This document shows positions 1-10,858 of a stretch of 28,250 nt of DNA, piece by piece. Each line of letters starts with the position of its first letter. Positions within the stretch are counted from its first letter, which is position 1. The stretch comes from Saccoglossus kowalevskii (lineage: Eukaryota; Hemichordata; Enteropneusta; Harrimaniidae), in contig NW_003127059.1 in the NCBI RefSeq assembly GCF_000003605.2, forward strand, positions 1 through 28,250, read 5' to 3'. The notes beneath the pieces were generated by a model. The model saw nothing but the letters and a program-made list of their open reading frames with translations, made no database searches and had not been told where the DNA came from. The position numbers and the translations under genes were made by a program.

Positions 1-495
1 GATTTTGCACAACTTTGTACTCACTTTGAACAACTTTGCGCTGTGCGTTAACATCTTACAACCCACTACGTGCCGACAGCCTCAACAGCTTGTTCTCGAA
101 ATTTGGAAGGAATTTTAAAACATTCCATTAAATAAAAAAACTTACAAAAATGCCACGATTTTCAACTATAAATGATTGACATCACAGTAAGGAAAAACGC
201 AGGAACGTTGCCTTATATCATTTCCATGTGTGTGATGAAAAAAAAAGTAAATTCAACAGCTCATGTATTCAGGGAGTCTCCCATGCAAGTACTAACCACG
301 CCCGATCGTGCTTTACTTAAAACATATGTCAGTCACCCAACCACTCAGCTGCAAGACTTATTTTAAATTAAAACGAATTGGCGACTATTTCATGTTTTTG
401 GATGTCTTAAAATCGATATTGCTTGCACAAATACCTTCTAGGATTGACCTGTGACCTCTACATACTTGGAGTAACACTACGGTAATTTAACATCA
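1..495 (+). repeat. Partial satellite unit M0 (3' part)
   Basis: This is the last ~495 bp of a unit cut by the window edge. It begins just before the four ACTTTG subrepeats and ends at the anchor of M1. Marks of this copy: GTACTCACTTTG in place of GCACTCACTTTG near 17-29, and TTTTAAATT in place of TTTGAAATT near 360, which puts a stop in the copia-like frame. Confidence 0.95.
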
Positions 496-1436
496 ATGTA
501 CGAAATATTTATTCACATTTTCGGACTTTTAACTATGGGAAATGTTATTATGATATCACAGGTAACAATCGCGAATGAAACTACCAACTTTGCAATCGCT
601 TTTCACAACTTTGTAACCAATTTGTTGTCGATTTTTCGCTTGACTGTTGTAATAATCTGCTTATATATTTTGCATTTACGCAATATTTACTTAATATTTT
701 CGAAATTTAACTGCGGGTTGTCATGATAATGACTTACATTAAATATACAAGCAACTCCGCCAACATTTCCTTCGTTTTTTACAACTTTGCACGCTGTTTT
801 CTGCAATTTTACAGTCAGCTCATGTGAACATTTATTGACTGCTTTCAACTGGCTTTTATTAAATTTGTCGACGTCACACTGCGCGTTTTTGTATGCCAAC
901 AACTTGGGACATATATACAAATACATCTATAGACTTTTCAATGACTTTGCACAACTTTGCACTCACTTTGAACAACTTTGCGCTGTGCGTCAACATCTTA
1001 CATCCCACTACGTGCCGACAGCATCAACAGCTTGTTCTCGAAATTTGGAAGGAATTTTAAAACATTCCATTAAATAAAAAAACTTACAAAAATGCCACGA
1101 TTTTCAACTATAAATGATTGACATCACAGTAAGGAAAAAGGCAGGAACGTTGCCTTATATCATTTCCATGTGTGTGATGAAAAAAAAAGTAAATTCAACA
1201 GCTCGTGTATTCAGGGAGTCTTCCATGCAAGTACTAACCACGCCCGATCGTGCTTTACTTTAAACATATGTCAGTCACCTAACCACTCAGCTGCAAGACT
1301 TATTTGAAGTTAAACGAATTGGCGACTATTTCATGTTTTTGGATGTCTTAAAATCGATATTGCTTGCACAAATACATTCTAGGATTGACCTATGACCTCT
1401 ACATACTTGGAGTAACACTACGGTAATTTATCATCA
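496..1436 (+). repeat. Satellite unit M1, 941 bp
   Basis: A full unit and one of the more divergent in its middle. At 662-690 the usual ATATGAGGCATTCACGCAAC reads as a variant (ATATTTTGCATTTACGCAAT) not seen elsewhere in the window. The usual run of four G near 715 has three, and GACTTACATT replaces GACTTAGGTT. It carries GGGAAATG and AATCGCG in its first 100 bp. In the last third it has TTTAAACATATG and GAAGTTAAACGAA, where one C is lost; both break the frame that is open in sister copies. Confidence 0.95.
1051..1068. repeat. GGAAT(N8)ATTCC inverted repeat (representative copy, M1)
   Basis: A 5-bp perfect stem (GGAAT/ATTCC) flanks TTTAAAAC; the inner TTTTAAAA is itself self-complementary. 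It lies immediately 5' of an A-rich tract with AATAAA at 1073-1078. The element is present in nearly every unit but is damaged at the M13, M16 and M26 ends. It could form a small cruciform or hairpin, but no function is shown. Confidence 0.6.
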
Positions 1437-2382
1437 ATGAACGAAATATTTATTCACATTTTCGAACCTTTAACTATGGGAAACGTTACTATGATATCAC
1501 AGGTAACAATCCCGAATGAAACTACCAACTTTGCAATCGCTTTTCACAACTTTGTAACCAGTTTGTTGTCGATTTTTCGCTTGACTGTTGTGATAATCTG
1601 CTTATATATGAGGCATTCACGCAACATTTACTTAATATTTTCGAAATTTAACTGCGGGGTTGTCATGATAGTGACTTAGGTTAAATATACAAGCAACTCT
1701 GCCAACATTTCCTTCGTTTTTTACAACTTTGCACTCTGTTTTCTGCCATTTTACAGTCAGCTCATGTGAACATTTCTTGACTGCTTTCAACTGGCTTTTA
1801 TTAAATTTGTCGACGTTACACTGCGCGTTTCTATATGCCAACAACTTGGGACATATATACAAATACATCTATAGACTTTTCAATGACTTTGCACAACTTT
1901 GCACTCACTTTGAACAACTTTGCGCTGTGCGTTAACATCTTACAACCCACTACGTGCCGACAGCATCAACAGCTTGTTCTCGAAATTTGGAAGGAATTTT
2001 AAAACATTCCATTAAATAAAAAAACTTACAAAAATGCCACGATTTTCTACTATAAATGATTGACATCACAGTAAGCAAAGAGGCAGGAACGTTGCCTTAT
2101 ATCATTTCCATGTGTGTAATGAAACAAAAAAAAGTAAATTCAACAGCACGTTTATTCAGGGAGTCTCCCATGCAAGTACTAACCACGCCCGATCGTGCTT
2201 TACTTTAAACATATGTCAGTCACCTAACCACTCAGCTGCAAGACTTATTTGAAGTTAAACCGAATTGGCGACTATTTCATGTTTTTGGATGTCTTAAAAT
2301 CGATATTGCTTACACAAATACATTCTAGGATTGACCTACGACCTCTACATACTTGGAGTAACACTACGGTGGTTTAACATCA
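1437..2382 (+). repeat. Satellite unit M2, 946 bp
   Basis: A full unit whose anchor is altered to ATGAACG. Variants are GAACCTTT, GGGAAACGTTACTATG, GATAGTGAC, and CTGCCAT with TTCTTGAC. Its tail has the rare GCAAAGAGGC variant (about 2075) and an A-run split by C (GAAACAAAAAAAAG). The first half matches M25 (23410). The tail matches the unit 16 copies downstream (about 17430). Confidence 0.95.
1886..1922 (+). repeat. Four-fold ~10-bp ACTTTG subrepeat (representative copy, M2)
   Basis: ACTTTG starts at 1886, 1896, 1907 and 1917, giving steps of 10, 11 and 10 bp. Each is followed by a variable CA, CAC, AAC or CGC step. The same block is in every complete unit of the window. Two CAACTTTG copies also sit 21 bp apart at 1526 and 1547, and one more lies at 1724. 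The spacing is close to one DNA helical turn, so all four face the same side of the helix. This may be a remnant of a short ancestral repeat or a protein-binding cluster. M7 has lost about 11 bp here. Confidence 0.85.
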
Positions 2383-3322
2383 ATGTACGAAATATTTATT
2401 CACATTTTCGAACCTTTAACTATGGGAAACGTTACTATGATATCACAGGTAACAATCCCGAATGAAACTACCAACTTTGCAAACGCTTTTCACAACTTTG
2501 TAACCAGTTTGTTGTCGATTTTTCGCTTGACTGTTGTGATAATCTGCTTATATATGAGGCATTCACGCAACATTTACTTAATATTTTCAAAATTTAAATG
2601 CGGGGTTGTCATGGTAATGACTTAGATTAAACATACAAGCAACTCCGCCAACATTTCCTTCGTTTTTTACAACTTTGCACGCTGATTTCTGCCATTTTAC
2701 AGTCAGCTCATGTGAACATTTCTTGACTGCTTTCAACTGGCTTTTATTAAATTTGTCGACGTTACACTGCGCGTTTCTATATGCCAACAACTTGGGACAT
2801 ATATACAAATACATCTATAGACTTTTCAATGACTTTGCACAACTTTGCACTCACTTTGAACAACTTTGCGCTGTGCGTTAACATCTTACAACCCACTACG
2901 TGCCGACAGCATCAACAGTTTGTTCTCGAAATTTGGAAGGAATTTTAAAACATTCCATTAAATAAAAAAAACTTACAAAAAAGCCACGATTTTCAACTAT
3001 AAATGATTGACATCACAGCAAGGAAAAAGGCAGGAACGTTGCGTTATATCATTTCCATGTGTGTGATAAAAAAAAGTAAATTCAACAGCTCGTGTATTCA
3101 GGGAGTCTCCCATGCAAGTACTAAACACGCCCGATCGTGCTTTACTAAAAACATATGTCAGTCACCCAACCACTCTGCTGCAAACATATTTGAAATTAAA
3201 CCGAATTGGCGACTATTTCATGTTTTTGGATGTCTTAAATTCGATATGCTTGCACAAATACATTCTAGGATTGACCTATGACCTCTACATACTTGGAGTA
3301 ACACTACGGTAATTTAGCATTA
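2383..3322 (+). repeat. Satellite unit M3, 940 bp
   Basis: A full unit with GAACCTTT, GGGAAACG, AAACGC and CATGGTAATG. Its own marks are AAAATTTAAATGCGG and GCTGATTTCTG. The tail has AGCAAGGAAA, GATAAAAAAAAG, ACTAAAAACA and CTCTGCTGCAAACATATTTG. This tail haplotype reappears near 23088-23280. Confidence 0.95.
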
Positions 3323-4263
3323 ATGTACGAAATATTTATTCACATTTTCGAACTTTTAACTATGGGACATGTTATTATGTTATCACAGTTAACAATCCCG
3401 AATAAAACTACAAACTTTGCAAACGCTTTTCACAACTTTGTAACCAGTTTGTTGTCTATTTCCCGCTTGACTGTTATGATAATCTGATTATATATGAGGC
3501 ATTCACGCAACATTTACTTAATATTTTCGAAATTTAACTGCGGGGTTGTCATGATAATGACTTAGGTTAAATATACAAGCAACTCCGCCAACATTTCCTT
3601 CGTTTTTTACAACTTTGCACGCAGTTTTCCACCATTTTACAGTCAGCTCATGTGAACATTTCTTGACTGCTTTCAACTGGCTTTTATTAAATTTGTCGAC
3701 GTTACACTGCGCGTTTCTATATGCCAACAAGTTAGGACATATATACAAATACACCTATAGACTTTTCAATGACTTTGCACAACTTTGCACTCACTTTGAA
3801 CAACTTTGCGCTGTGCGTTAACATCTTACGACCCACTACGTGCTGACAGCATCAACAGCTTGTTCTCGAAATTTAGAAGGAATTTTAAAACATTCCATCA
3901 AATAAAAAAACTTACAAAAATGCCACGATTTTCAACTATAAATGATTGACATCACAGTAAGCAAAGAGGCAGGAACGTTGCCTTATATCATTTCTATGTG
4001 TGTGATGAAAAAAATAGTAAATTCAACAGCTCGTGTATTCAGGGAGTCTCCCCTGCAAGTACTAACCACGCCCGATCGTGCTTTACTTAAAACATATGTC
4101 AGTCACCCAACCACTCAGCTGCAAGACTTATTTGAAATTAAACCGAATCGGCGACTATTTCATGTTTTTGTATGCCCAAAATCTTATTGCTTGCACAAAT
4201 ACCTTTTAGGATTGACCTATGACCTCTACATACTTGGAGTAACACTACGGTAATTTAACATCA
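3323..4263 (+). repeat. Satellite unit M4, 941 bp
   Basis: A full unit with several private changes: ATGTTATCACAG, TTTCCCGC, CTGATTATAT (stop in the 80-codon frame), GCAGTTTTCCACCAT, AACAAGTTAGG and TGCTGACAGC. The tail has ATTCCATCAAAT, GCAAAGAGGC, the AAAAAAATAG form of the A-run, CCCCTGCAAG, CGAATCGG and GTATGCCCAAAATCTT. Most of these tail variants recur at about 19276-19530, 16 units away. Confidence 0.95.
4042..4052. repeat. GGGAGTCTCCC palindrome (representative copy)
   Basis: A perfect 5-bp inverted repeat around one central base, once per unit. It is kept in most copies and broken to GGGAGTCTCCT in the tails of M10, M18, M21, M22 and M25. It is the most GC-rich short stretch of an otherwise AT-rich unit. 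A dimeric DNA-binding protein site is possible but unproven. Confidence 0.5.
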
Positions 4264-5206
4264 ATGTACGAAATATTTATTCACATTTTCGAACTTTTAA
4301 CTATGGGACATGTTATTATGATATCACAAGTAACAATCCCTAATGAAACTACCAACTTTGCAATTGCTTTTCACAACATTGTAACCAGTTTGTTGTCGAT
4401 TTTCCGCTTGACTGTTGTGATAATCTGCTTATATATGAGGCATTCACGCAACATTTACTTAATATTTTCGAAATTTAACTGCGGGGTTGTCATGATAATG
4501 ACTTAGGTTAAATATACAAGCAACTCCGCCAACATTTCCTTCGTTTTTTACAACTTTGCACGCTGTTTTCTGCAATTTTACAGTCAGCTCATGTGAACAT
4601 TTATTGACTGCTTTCAACTGGCTTTTATTAAATTTGTCGACGTTACACTGCGCGTTTCTATATGCCAACAACTTGGGACATATATACAAATACATCTATA
4701 GAATTTTCAATGACTTTGCACAACTTTGCACTCACTTTGAACAACTTTGCGCTATGCGTTAACATCTTACAACCCACTACGTGCCGACAGCATCAACAGC
4801 TTGTTCTCGAAATTTAGAAGGAATTTTAAAACATTCCATTAAATAAAAAAACTTACAAAAATGCCACAATTTTCAACTATAAATGATTGACATCACAGTA
4901 AGGAAAAAGGCAGGAACGTTGCCTTATATCATTTCCATGTGTGTGATGAAAAAAAAAGTAAATGCAACAGCTCGTGTATTCAGGGAGTCTCCCATGTAAG
5001 TACTAACCACGCCCGATCGTGCTTTACTTAAAACATATGTCAGTCACCCAACCACTCAGCTGCAAGACTTATTTGAAATTAAACCGAATTGGCGACTATT
5101 TCATGTTTTTGGATGTCTTAAAATCGATATTGCTTGCACAAATACCTTTTAGGATTGACCTATGACCTCTACATACTTGGAGTAACACTACGGTAATTTA
5201 ACATCA
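4264..5206 (+). repeat. Satellite unit M5, 943 bp
   Basis: A full unit close to M6. Both have CAAGTAACAATCCCTAATG and CACAACATTGTAAC in the first 130 bp. Other marks are CTATAGAATTTTC, GCGCTATGCG, GCCACAATTTTC, AAATGCAACAGC and CCCATGTAAG, the last adding a stop in the copia-like frame. Confidence 0.95.
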
Positions 5207-6149
5207 ATGTACGAAATATTTATTCACATTTTCGAACTTTTAACTATGGGACATGTTATTATGATATCACAAGTAACAATCCCTAATGAAACTACCAACT
5301 TTGCAATCGCTTTTCACAACATTGTAACCAGTTTGTTGTCGATTTTCCGCTTGACTGTTGTGATAATCTGCTTATATATGAGGCATTCACGCAACATTTA
5401 CTTAATATTTTCGAAATTTAACTGCAGGGTTGTCATGATAATGACTTAGGTTAAATATACAAGCAACTCCGCCAACATTTCCTTCGTTTTTTACAACTTT
5501 GCACGCTGTTTTCTGCAATTTTACAGTCAGCTCATGTGAACATTTATTGACTGCTTGCAACTGGCTTTTATTAAATGTGTCGACTTTACTCTGCGCGTTT
5601 CTATATGCCAACAACTTGGGACATATATACAAATACATCTATAGACTTTTCAATGACTTTGCACAACTTTGCACTCACTTTGAACAACTTTGCGCTGTGC
5701 GTTAACATCTTACAACCCACTACGAGCCGACAGCATCAACAGCTTGTTCTCGAAATTTGGAAGGAATTTTAAAACATTCCATTAAATAAAAAAACTTACA
5801 AAAATGCCACGATATTCAACTATAAATGATTGACATCACAGTAAGGAAAAAGTCAGGAACGTTGCCTTATATCATTTCCATGTGTGTGATGAAAAAAAAA
5901 GTAAATGCAACAGCTCGTGTATTCAGGGAGTCTCCCATGCAAGTACTAACCACGCCCGGTCGTGCTTTACTTAAAACATATGTCAGTCACCCAACAACTC
6001 AGCTGCAAGACTTATTTGAAATTAAACCGGATTGGCGACTATTTCATGTTTTTGGATGTCTGAAAATCTATATTGCTTGCACACATACATTCTAGGATTG
6101 ACCTATGACCTCTACATACTTGGAGTAACACTACGGTAATTTAACATCA
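5207..6149 (+). repeat. Satellite unit M6, 943 bp
   Basis: A full unit whose start is nearly identical to M5. It then has CTGCAGGGTTG (a PstI site), GCTTGCAACTGG, AAATGTGTCGACTTTACTC and CTACGAGCC. The tail has AAAGTCAGG, CCCGGTCG, CCGGATTGG and TGAAAATCTATATTGC with CACACATACATTC. The middle and tail share these rare states with M22, 16 units on. Confidence 0.95.
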
Positions 6150-7082
6150 ATGTACGAAATATTTATTCACATTTTCGAACTTTTAACTATGGGACATGTT
6201 ATTATGATATCACAGGTAACAATCCCTAATGAAACTACCAACTTTGCAAACGCTTTTCACAATTTTGTAACCAGTTTGTTGTCGATTTTCCGCTTGACTG
6301 TTGTGATAATCTGATTATATATGAGGCATTCACGCAACATTTACTTAATATTTTCGAAATTTAACTGCGGGGTTGTCATGATAGTGACTTAGGTTAAATA
6401 TACAAGCAACTCCGCCAACATTTCCTTCGTTTTTTACAACTTTGCACGCTGTTTTCTGTCATTTTACAGTCAGCTCATGTGAACATTTCTTGACTGCTTT
6501 CAACTGGCTTTTATTAAATTTGTCGAAGTTACACCGCGTGTTTCAATATGCCAACAACTTGGGACATATATACAAATACATCTATAGACTTGTCAATGAC
6601 TTTGCACAAATTTGCACAACTTTGCGCTGTGCGTTAACATCTTACAACCCACTACGTGCCGACAGCATCAACAGCTTGTTCTCGAAATTTAGAAGGAATT
6701 TTAAAACATTCCATTAAATAAAAAAACTTACAAAAATGCCACGATTTTCAACTATAAATGATTGACAACACAGTAAGGAAAAAGGCAGGAACGTTGCCTT
6801 ATATCATTTCCATGTGTGTGATGAAAAAACAAAGTAAATTCAACAGCTCGTGTATTCAGGGAGTCTCCCATGCAAGTACTAACCACACCCGATCGTGCTT
6901 TACATAATACATATGTCAGTCACCCAACCACTCATCTACAAGACTTATTTGAAATTAAACCGAATTGGCGACTATTTCATGTTTTTGGATGTCTTAAAAT
7001 CGATATTGCTTGCACAAATACATTCTAGGATTGACCTATAACCTCTACATACTTGGAGTAACACTACGGTAATTTAACATCA
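6150..7082 (+). repeat. Satellite unit M7, 933 bp (shortest)
   Basis: A full unit, shortest in the window because about 11 bp is missing from the four-fold ACTTTG subrepeat block at 6599-6626, as if one subrepeat slipped out. It also has CTGATTATAT, CTGTCAT, GTCGAAGTTACACCGCGTG and TTTCAATATG. The tail has GACAACACAG, GAAAAAACAAAG, CCACACCCG, TTTACATAATAC and CATCTACAAG. Confidence 0.95.
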
Positions 7083-8028
7083 ATGTACGAAATATTTATT
7101 CACATTTTCGAACTTTTAACTATGGGACATGTTATTATGATATCACAGGTAACAATCGCGAATGAAACTACCAACTTTGCAAACGCTTATCACAACCTTG
7201 TAACCAGTTTGTTGTCGATTTTCAGCTTGACTGTTGTGATAATCTGCTTATATATGAGGCATTCACGCAACATTTACTTAATATTTTTCGAAAATTTCAC
7301 TGCGGGGTTGTCATGATAATGACTTAGGTTAAATATACAAGCAACTCCGCCAACATTTCCTTCGTTTTTTACAATTTTGCACGCTGTTTTCTGCCATTTT
7401 ACAGTCAGCTCATGTGAACATTTATTGACTGCTTTCAACTGGCTTTTATTAAATTTGTCGACGTTACGCTGCGCGTTTCTATATGCCAACAACTTGGGAC
7501 ATATATACAAATACATCTATAGACTTTTCAATGACTTTGCACAACTTTGCACTCACTTTGAACAACTTTGCGCTGTGCGTTAACATCTTACAACCCACTA
7601 CGTGCCGACAGCATCAACAGCTTGTTCTCGAAATTTAGAAGGAATTTTAAAACATTCCATTAAATAAAAAAACTTACAAAAATGCCACGATTTTCAACTA
7701 TAAATGATTGACATCACAGTAAGGAAAAAGGCAGGAACGTTGCCTTATATCATTTCCATGTGTGTGATGAAAAAAAAAAGTAAATGCAACAGCTCGTGTA
7801 TTCAGGGAGTCTCCCATACAAGTACTAACCACGCCCGATCGTGCTTTACTTAAAACATATGTCAGTCACCCAACCACTCAGCTGCAAGACTTATTTGAAA
7901 TTAAACCGAATTGGCGATTATTTCATGTTTTTGAATGCCTTAAATTCGATATTGCTTGTACAAATACCTTCTAATATTGACCTATGACCTCTACATACTT
8001 GGAGTAACACTACGGTAATTTAACATCA
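7083..8028 (+). repeat. Satellite unit M8, 946 bp
   Basis: A full unit with AATCGCG, AAACGCTTATCACAACCTTG and TTTTCAGC. Extra bases at TATTTTTCGAAAATTTCAC (about 7283) change the frame. The tail has an A-run of ten, AAATGCAACAGC, CCCATACAAG, GCGATTATTT and GAATGCCTTAAATTCG, followed by CTAATATTGACC. The tail is close to that of M9. Confidence 0.95.
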
Positions 8029-8969
8029 ATGTACGAAATATTTCTTCACATTTTCGAACTTTAACTATGGGACATGGTATTATGATATCACAGTTAACAA
8101 TCCCGAATGAAACTACCAACCTTGCAATCGCTTTTCACAACTTTGTAACCAGTTTGTTGTCGATTTTTCGCTTGACTGTTGTGATAATCTGCTTATATAT
8201 GAGGCATTCACGCAACAGTTACTTAATATTTTCGAAATTTAACTGCGGGGTTGTCATGATAATGACTTAGGTTAAATATACAAGCAACTCCGCCAACATT
8301 TCCTTCGTTTTTTACAACTTTGCACGCTGTTTTCTGCAATTTTACAGTCAGCTCATGTGAACATTTATTGACTGCTTTCAACTGGCTTTTATTAAATTTG
8401 TCGACGTTACGCTGCGCGTTTCTATATGCCAACAACTTGGGACATATATACAAATACATCTATAGACTTTTCAATGACTTTGCACAACTTTGCACTCACT
8501 TTGAACAACTTTGCGCTGTGCGTTAACATCTTACAACCCACTACGTGCCGACAGCATCAACAGCTTGTTCTCGAAATTTAGAAGGAATTTTAAAACATTC
8601 CATTAAATAAAAAACTTACAAAAATGCCACGATTTTCAACTATAAATGATTGACATCACAGTAAGGAAAAAGGCAGGAACGTTGCCTTATATCATTTCCA
8701 TGTGTGTGATGAAAAAAAAAGTAAATGCAACAGCTCGTGTATTCAGGGAGTCTCCCATACAAGTACTAACTACGCCCGATCGTGCTTTACTTAAAACATA
8801 TGTCAGTCACCCAACCACTCAGCTGCAAGACTTATTTGAAATTAAACCGAATTGGCGACTATTTCATGTTTTTGAATGCTTTAAATTCGATATTGCTTGT
8901 ACAAATACCTTCTAATATTGACCTATGACCTCTACATACTTGGAGTAACACTACGGTAATTTAACATCA
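8029..8969 (+). repeat. Satellite unit M9, 941 bp
   Basis: A full unit that pairs with M10. Both have TTTCT(T/G)CAC in the anchor, one T fewer in GAACTTTAAC, CATGGTATTATG, CCTTGC and CAACAGTTAC. The tails of M8 and M9 share CCATACAAG, GAATGC(C/T)TTAAATTCG, GCTTGTAC and CTAATATTG. This looks like a recent exchange with a one-unit offset. Confidence 0.95.
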
Positions 8970-9914
8970 ATGTACGAAATATTTCTGCACATTTTCGAAC
9001 TTTAACTATGGGACATGGTATTATGATATCACAGTTAACAATCCCGAATGAAACTACCAACCTTGCAATCGCTTTTCACAACTTTGTAACTAGTTTGTTG
9101 TCGATTTTTCGCTTGACTGTTGTGATAATCTGCTTATATATGAGGCATTCACGCAACAGTTACTTAATATTTTCGAAATTTAACTGCGGGGTTGTCATGA
9201 AAATGACTTAGGTTAAATATACAAGCAACTCCGCCAACATGTCCTTCGTTTTTTACAACTTTGCACGCAGTTTTCCACCATTTTACAGTCAGCTCATGTG
9301 AACATTTCTTGACTGCTTTCAACTGGCTTTTATTAAATTTGTCGACGTTACACAGCGCGTTTCTATATGCCAACAACTTGGGACATATATACAAATACAT
9401 CTATAGACTTTTCAATGACTTTGCACAACTTTGCACTCACTTTAAACAACTTTGCGCTGTGCGTTAGCATCTTACAACCCACTACGTGCCGACAGCATCA
9501 ACAGCTTGTTCTCGAAATTTAGAAGGAATTTTAAAACATTCCATTAAATAAAAAAACTTACAAAAATGCCACGATTTTCCACTATAAATGATTGACATCA
9601 CAGTAAGCAAAGAGGCAGGAACGTTGCCTTATATCATTTCCATGTGTGTGATGAAACATAAAAAAGTAAATTCAACAGCTCGTTTTTTCAGGGAGTCTCC
9701 TATGCAAGTACTAACCACGCCCGATCGTGCTTTACTTTAAACATATGTCAGTCACCAAACCACTCAGCTGCAAGACTTATTTGAAATTAAACCGAATTGG
9801 CGACTATTTCATGTTTTTGGATGTCTTAAAATCGATATTGCTTGCACAAATACATTCTAGGATTGACCTATGGCCTCTACATACTTGGAGTAACACTACG
9901 GTAATTTAACATCA
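8970..9914 (+). repeat. Satellite unit M10, 945 bp
   Basis: The first half matches M9. The second half switches to a different haplotype: GCAGTTTTCCACCAT, TTCTTGAC, CACAGCGCG, TTTAAACAAC and GTTAGCATC. The tail has GCAAAGAGGC, GAAACATAAAAAAG, CTCCTATG, TTTAAACAT and TATGGCCTC. The tail variants recur at about 17300-17720 and 20110-20560. Confidence 0.95.
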
Positions 9915-10858
9915 ATGCACAAAATATTTATTCACATTTTCGAACTTTTAACTATGGGGAACGTTACTATGATATCACAGGTAACAATCCCGAATGAAAC
10001 TACCAACTTTGCAATCGCTTTTCACGACTTTGTAACCAGTTTGTTGTCGATTTTTTGCTTGACTGTTGTGATAATCTGCTTATATATGAGGCATTCACGC
10101 AACATTTACTTAATATTTTCGAAATTTAACTGCGGGGTTGTCATGATAATGACTTAGTTAAATATACAAGCAACTCCGCCAACATTTCCTTCGTTTTTTA
10201 CAACTTTGCACGCAGTTTTCCACCATTTTACAGTCAGCTCATGTGAACATTTCTTGACTGCTTTCAACTGGCTTTTATTAAATTTGTCGACGTTACACAG
10301 CGCGTTTCTATATGCCAACAACTTTGGGACATATATACAAATACATCTATAGACTTTTCAATGAGTTTGCACAACTTTGCACTCACTTTGAACAACTTTG
10401 CGCTGTGCGTTAACATCTTACAACCCACTACGTGCCGACAGCATCAACAGCTTGTACTCGAAATTTGGAAGGAATTTTAAAACATTCCATTAAATAAAAA
10501 AACTTACAAAAATGCCACGATTTTCAACTATAAATGATTTTCATCACAGTAAGGAAAAAAGAAGGAACGTTGCCTTATATCATTTCCATGTGTGTGATGA
10601 AAAAACAAAGTAAATTCAACAGCTCGTGTATTCAGGGAGTCTCCCATGCAAGTACTAACCACGCCCGATCGTGCTTTACTTAAAACATATGTCAGTCACC
10701 CATCCACTCAGCTGCAAGACTTATTTGAAATTAAACCGAATTGGCGACTATTTCATGTTTTTGGAAGTCTTAAATTCGATATTGCTTGCACAAATACCTT
10801 CTAGGATTGACCTATGACCTCTACATACTTGGAGTAACACTACGGTAATTTAACATCA
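9915..10858 (+). repeat. Satellite unit M11, 944 bp
   Basis: A full unit with anchor ATGCACAAAAT, GGGGAACGTTACTATG, CACGACTTTG and TTTTTTGC. It shares GCAGTTTTCCACCAT and CACAGCGCG with M10. From AATGAGTTTGC (about 10361) onward it carries the variants of the homogenised M11-M15 block: CTTGTACTCG, ATGATTTTCATCAC, AAAAAAGAAGG, CACCCATCC and GGAAGTCTTAAATTCG. Confidence 0.95.

Noticed and set aside
1051..1068. Kinship with GGAAT-type human satellites II/III
   Set aside because: Only one GGAAT/ATTCC pair per 943 bp, with no tandem GGAAT runs.
4264..4506. Open frame of 80 codons with a hydrophobic, membrane-like stretch, present in most units
   Set aside because: It recurs because units are alike, not because of visible selection. 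It is broken by stops or indels in M4, M7, M15, M17, M19, M21, M23 and M24, amino-acid-changing differences are common, and I see no family match.
4556..4762. Open frame of 68 codons on + overlapping a 78-codon frame on -, in most units
   Set aside because: Two overlapping frames on opposite strands in a low-complexity AT-rich repeat, with no family match. Private substitutions and indels fall without regard to codons.
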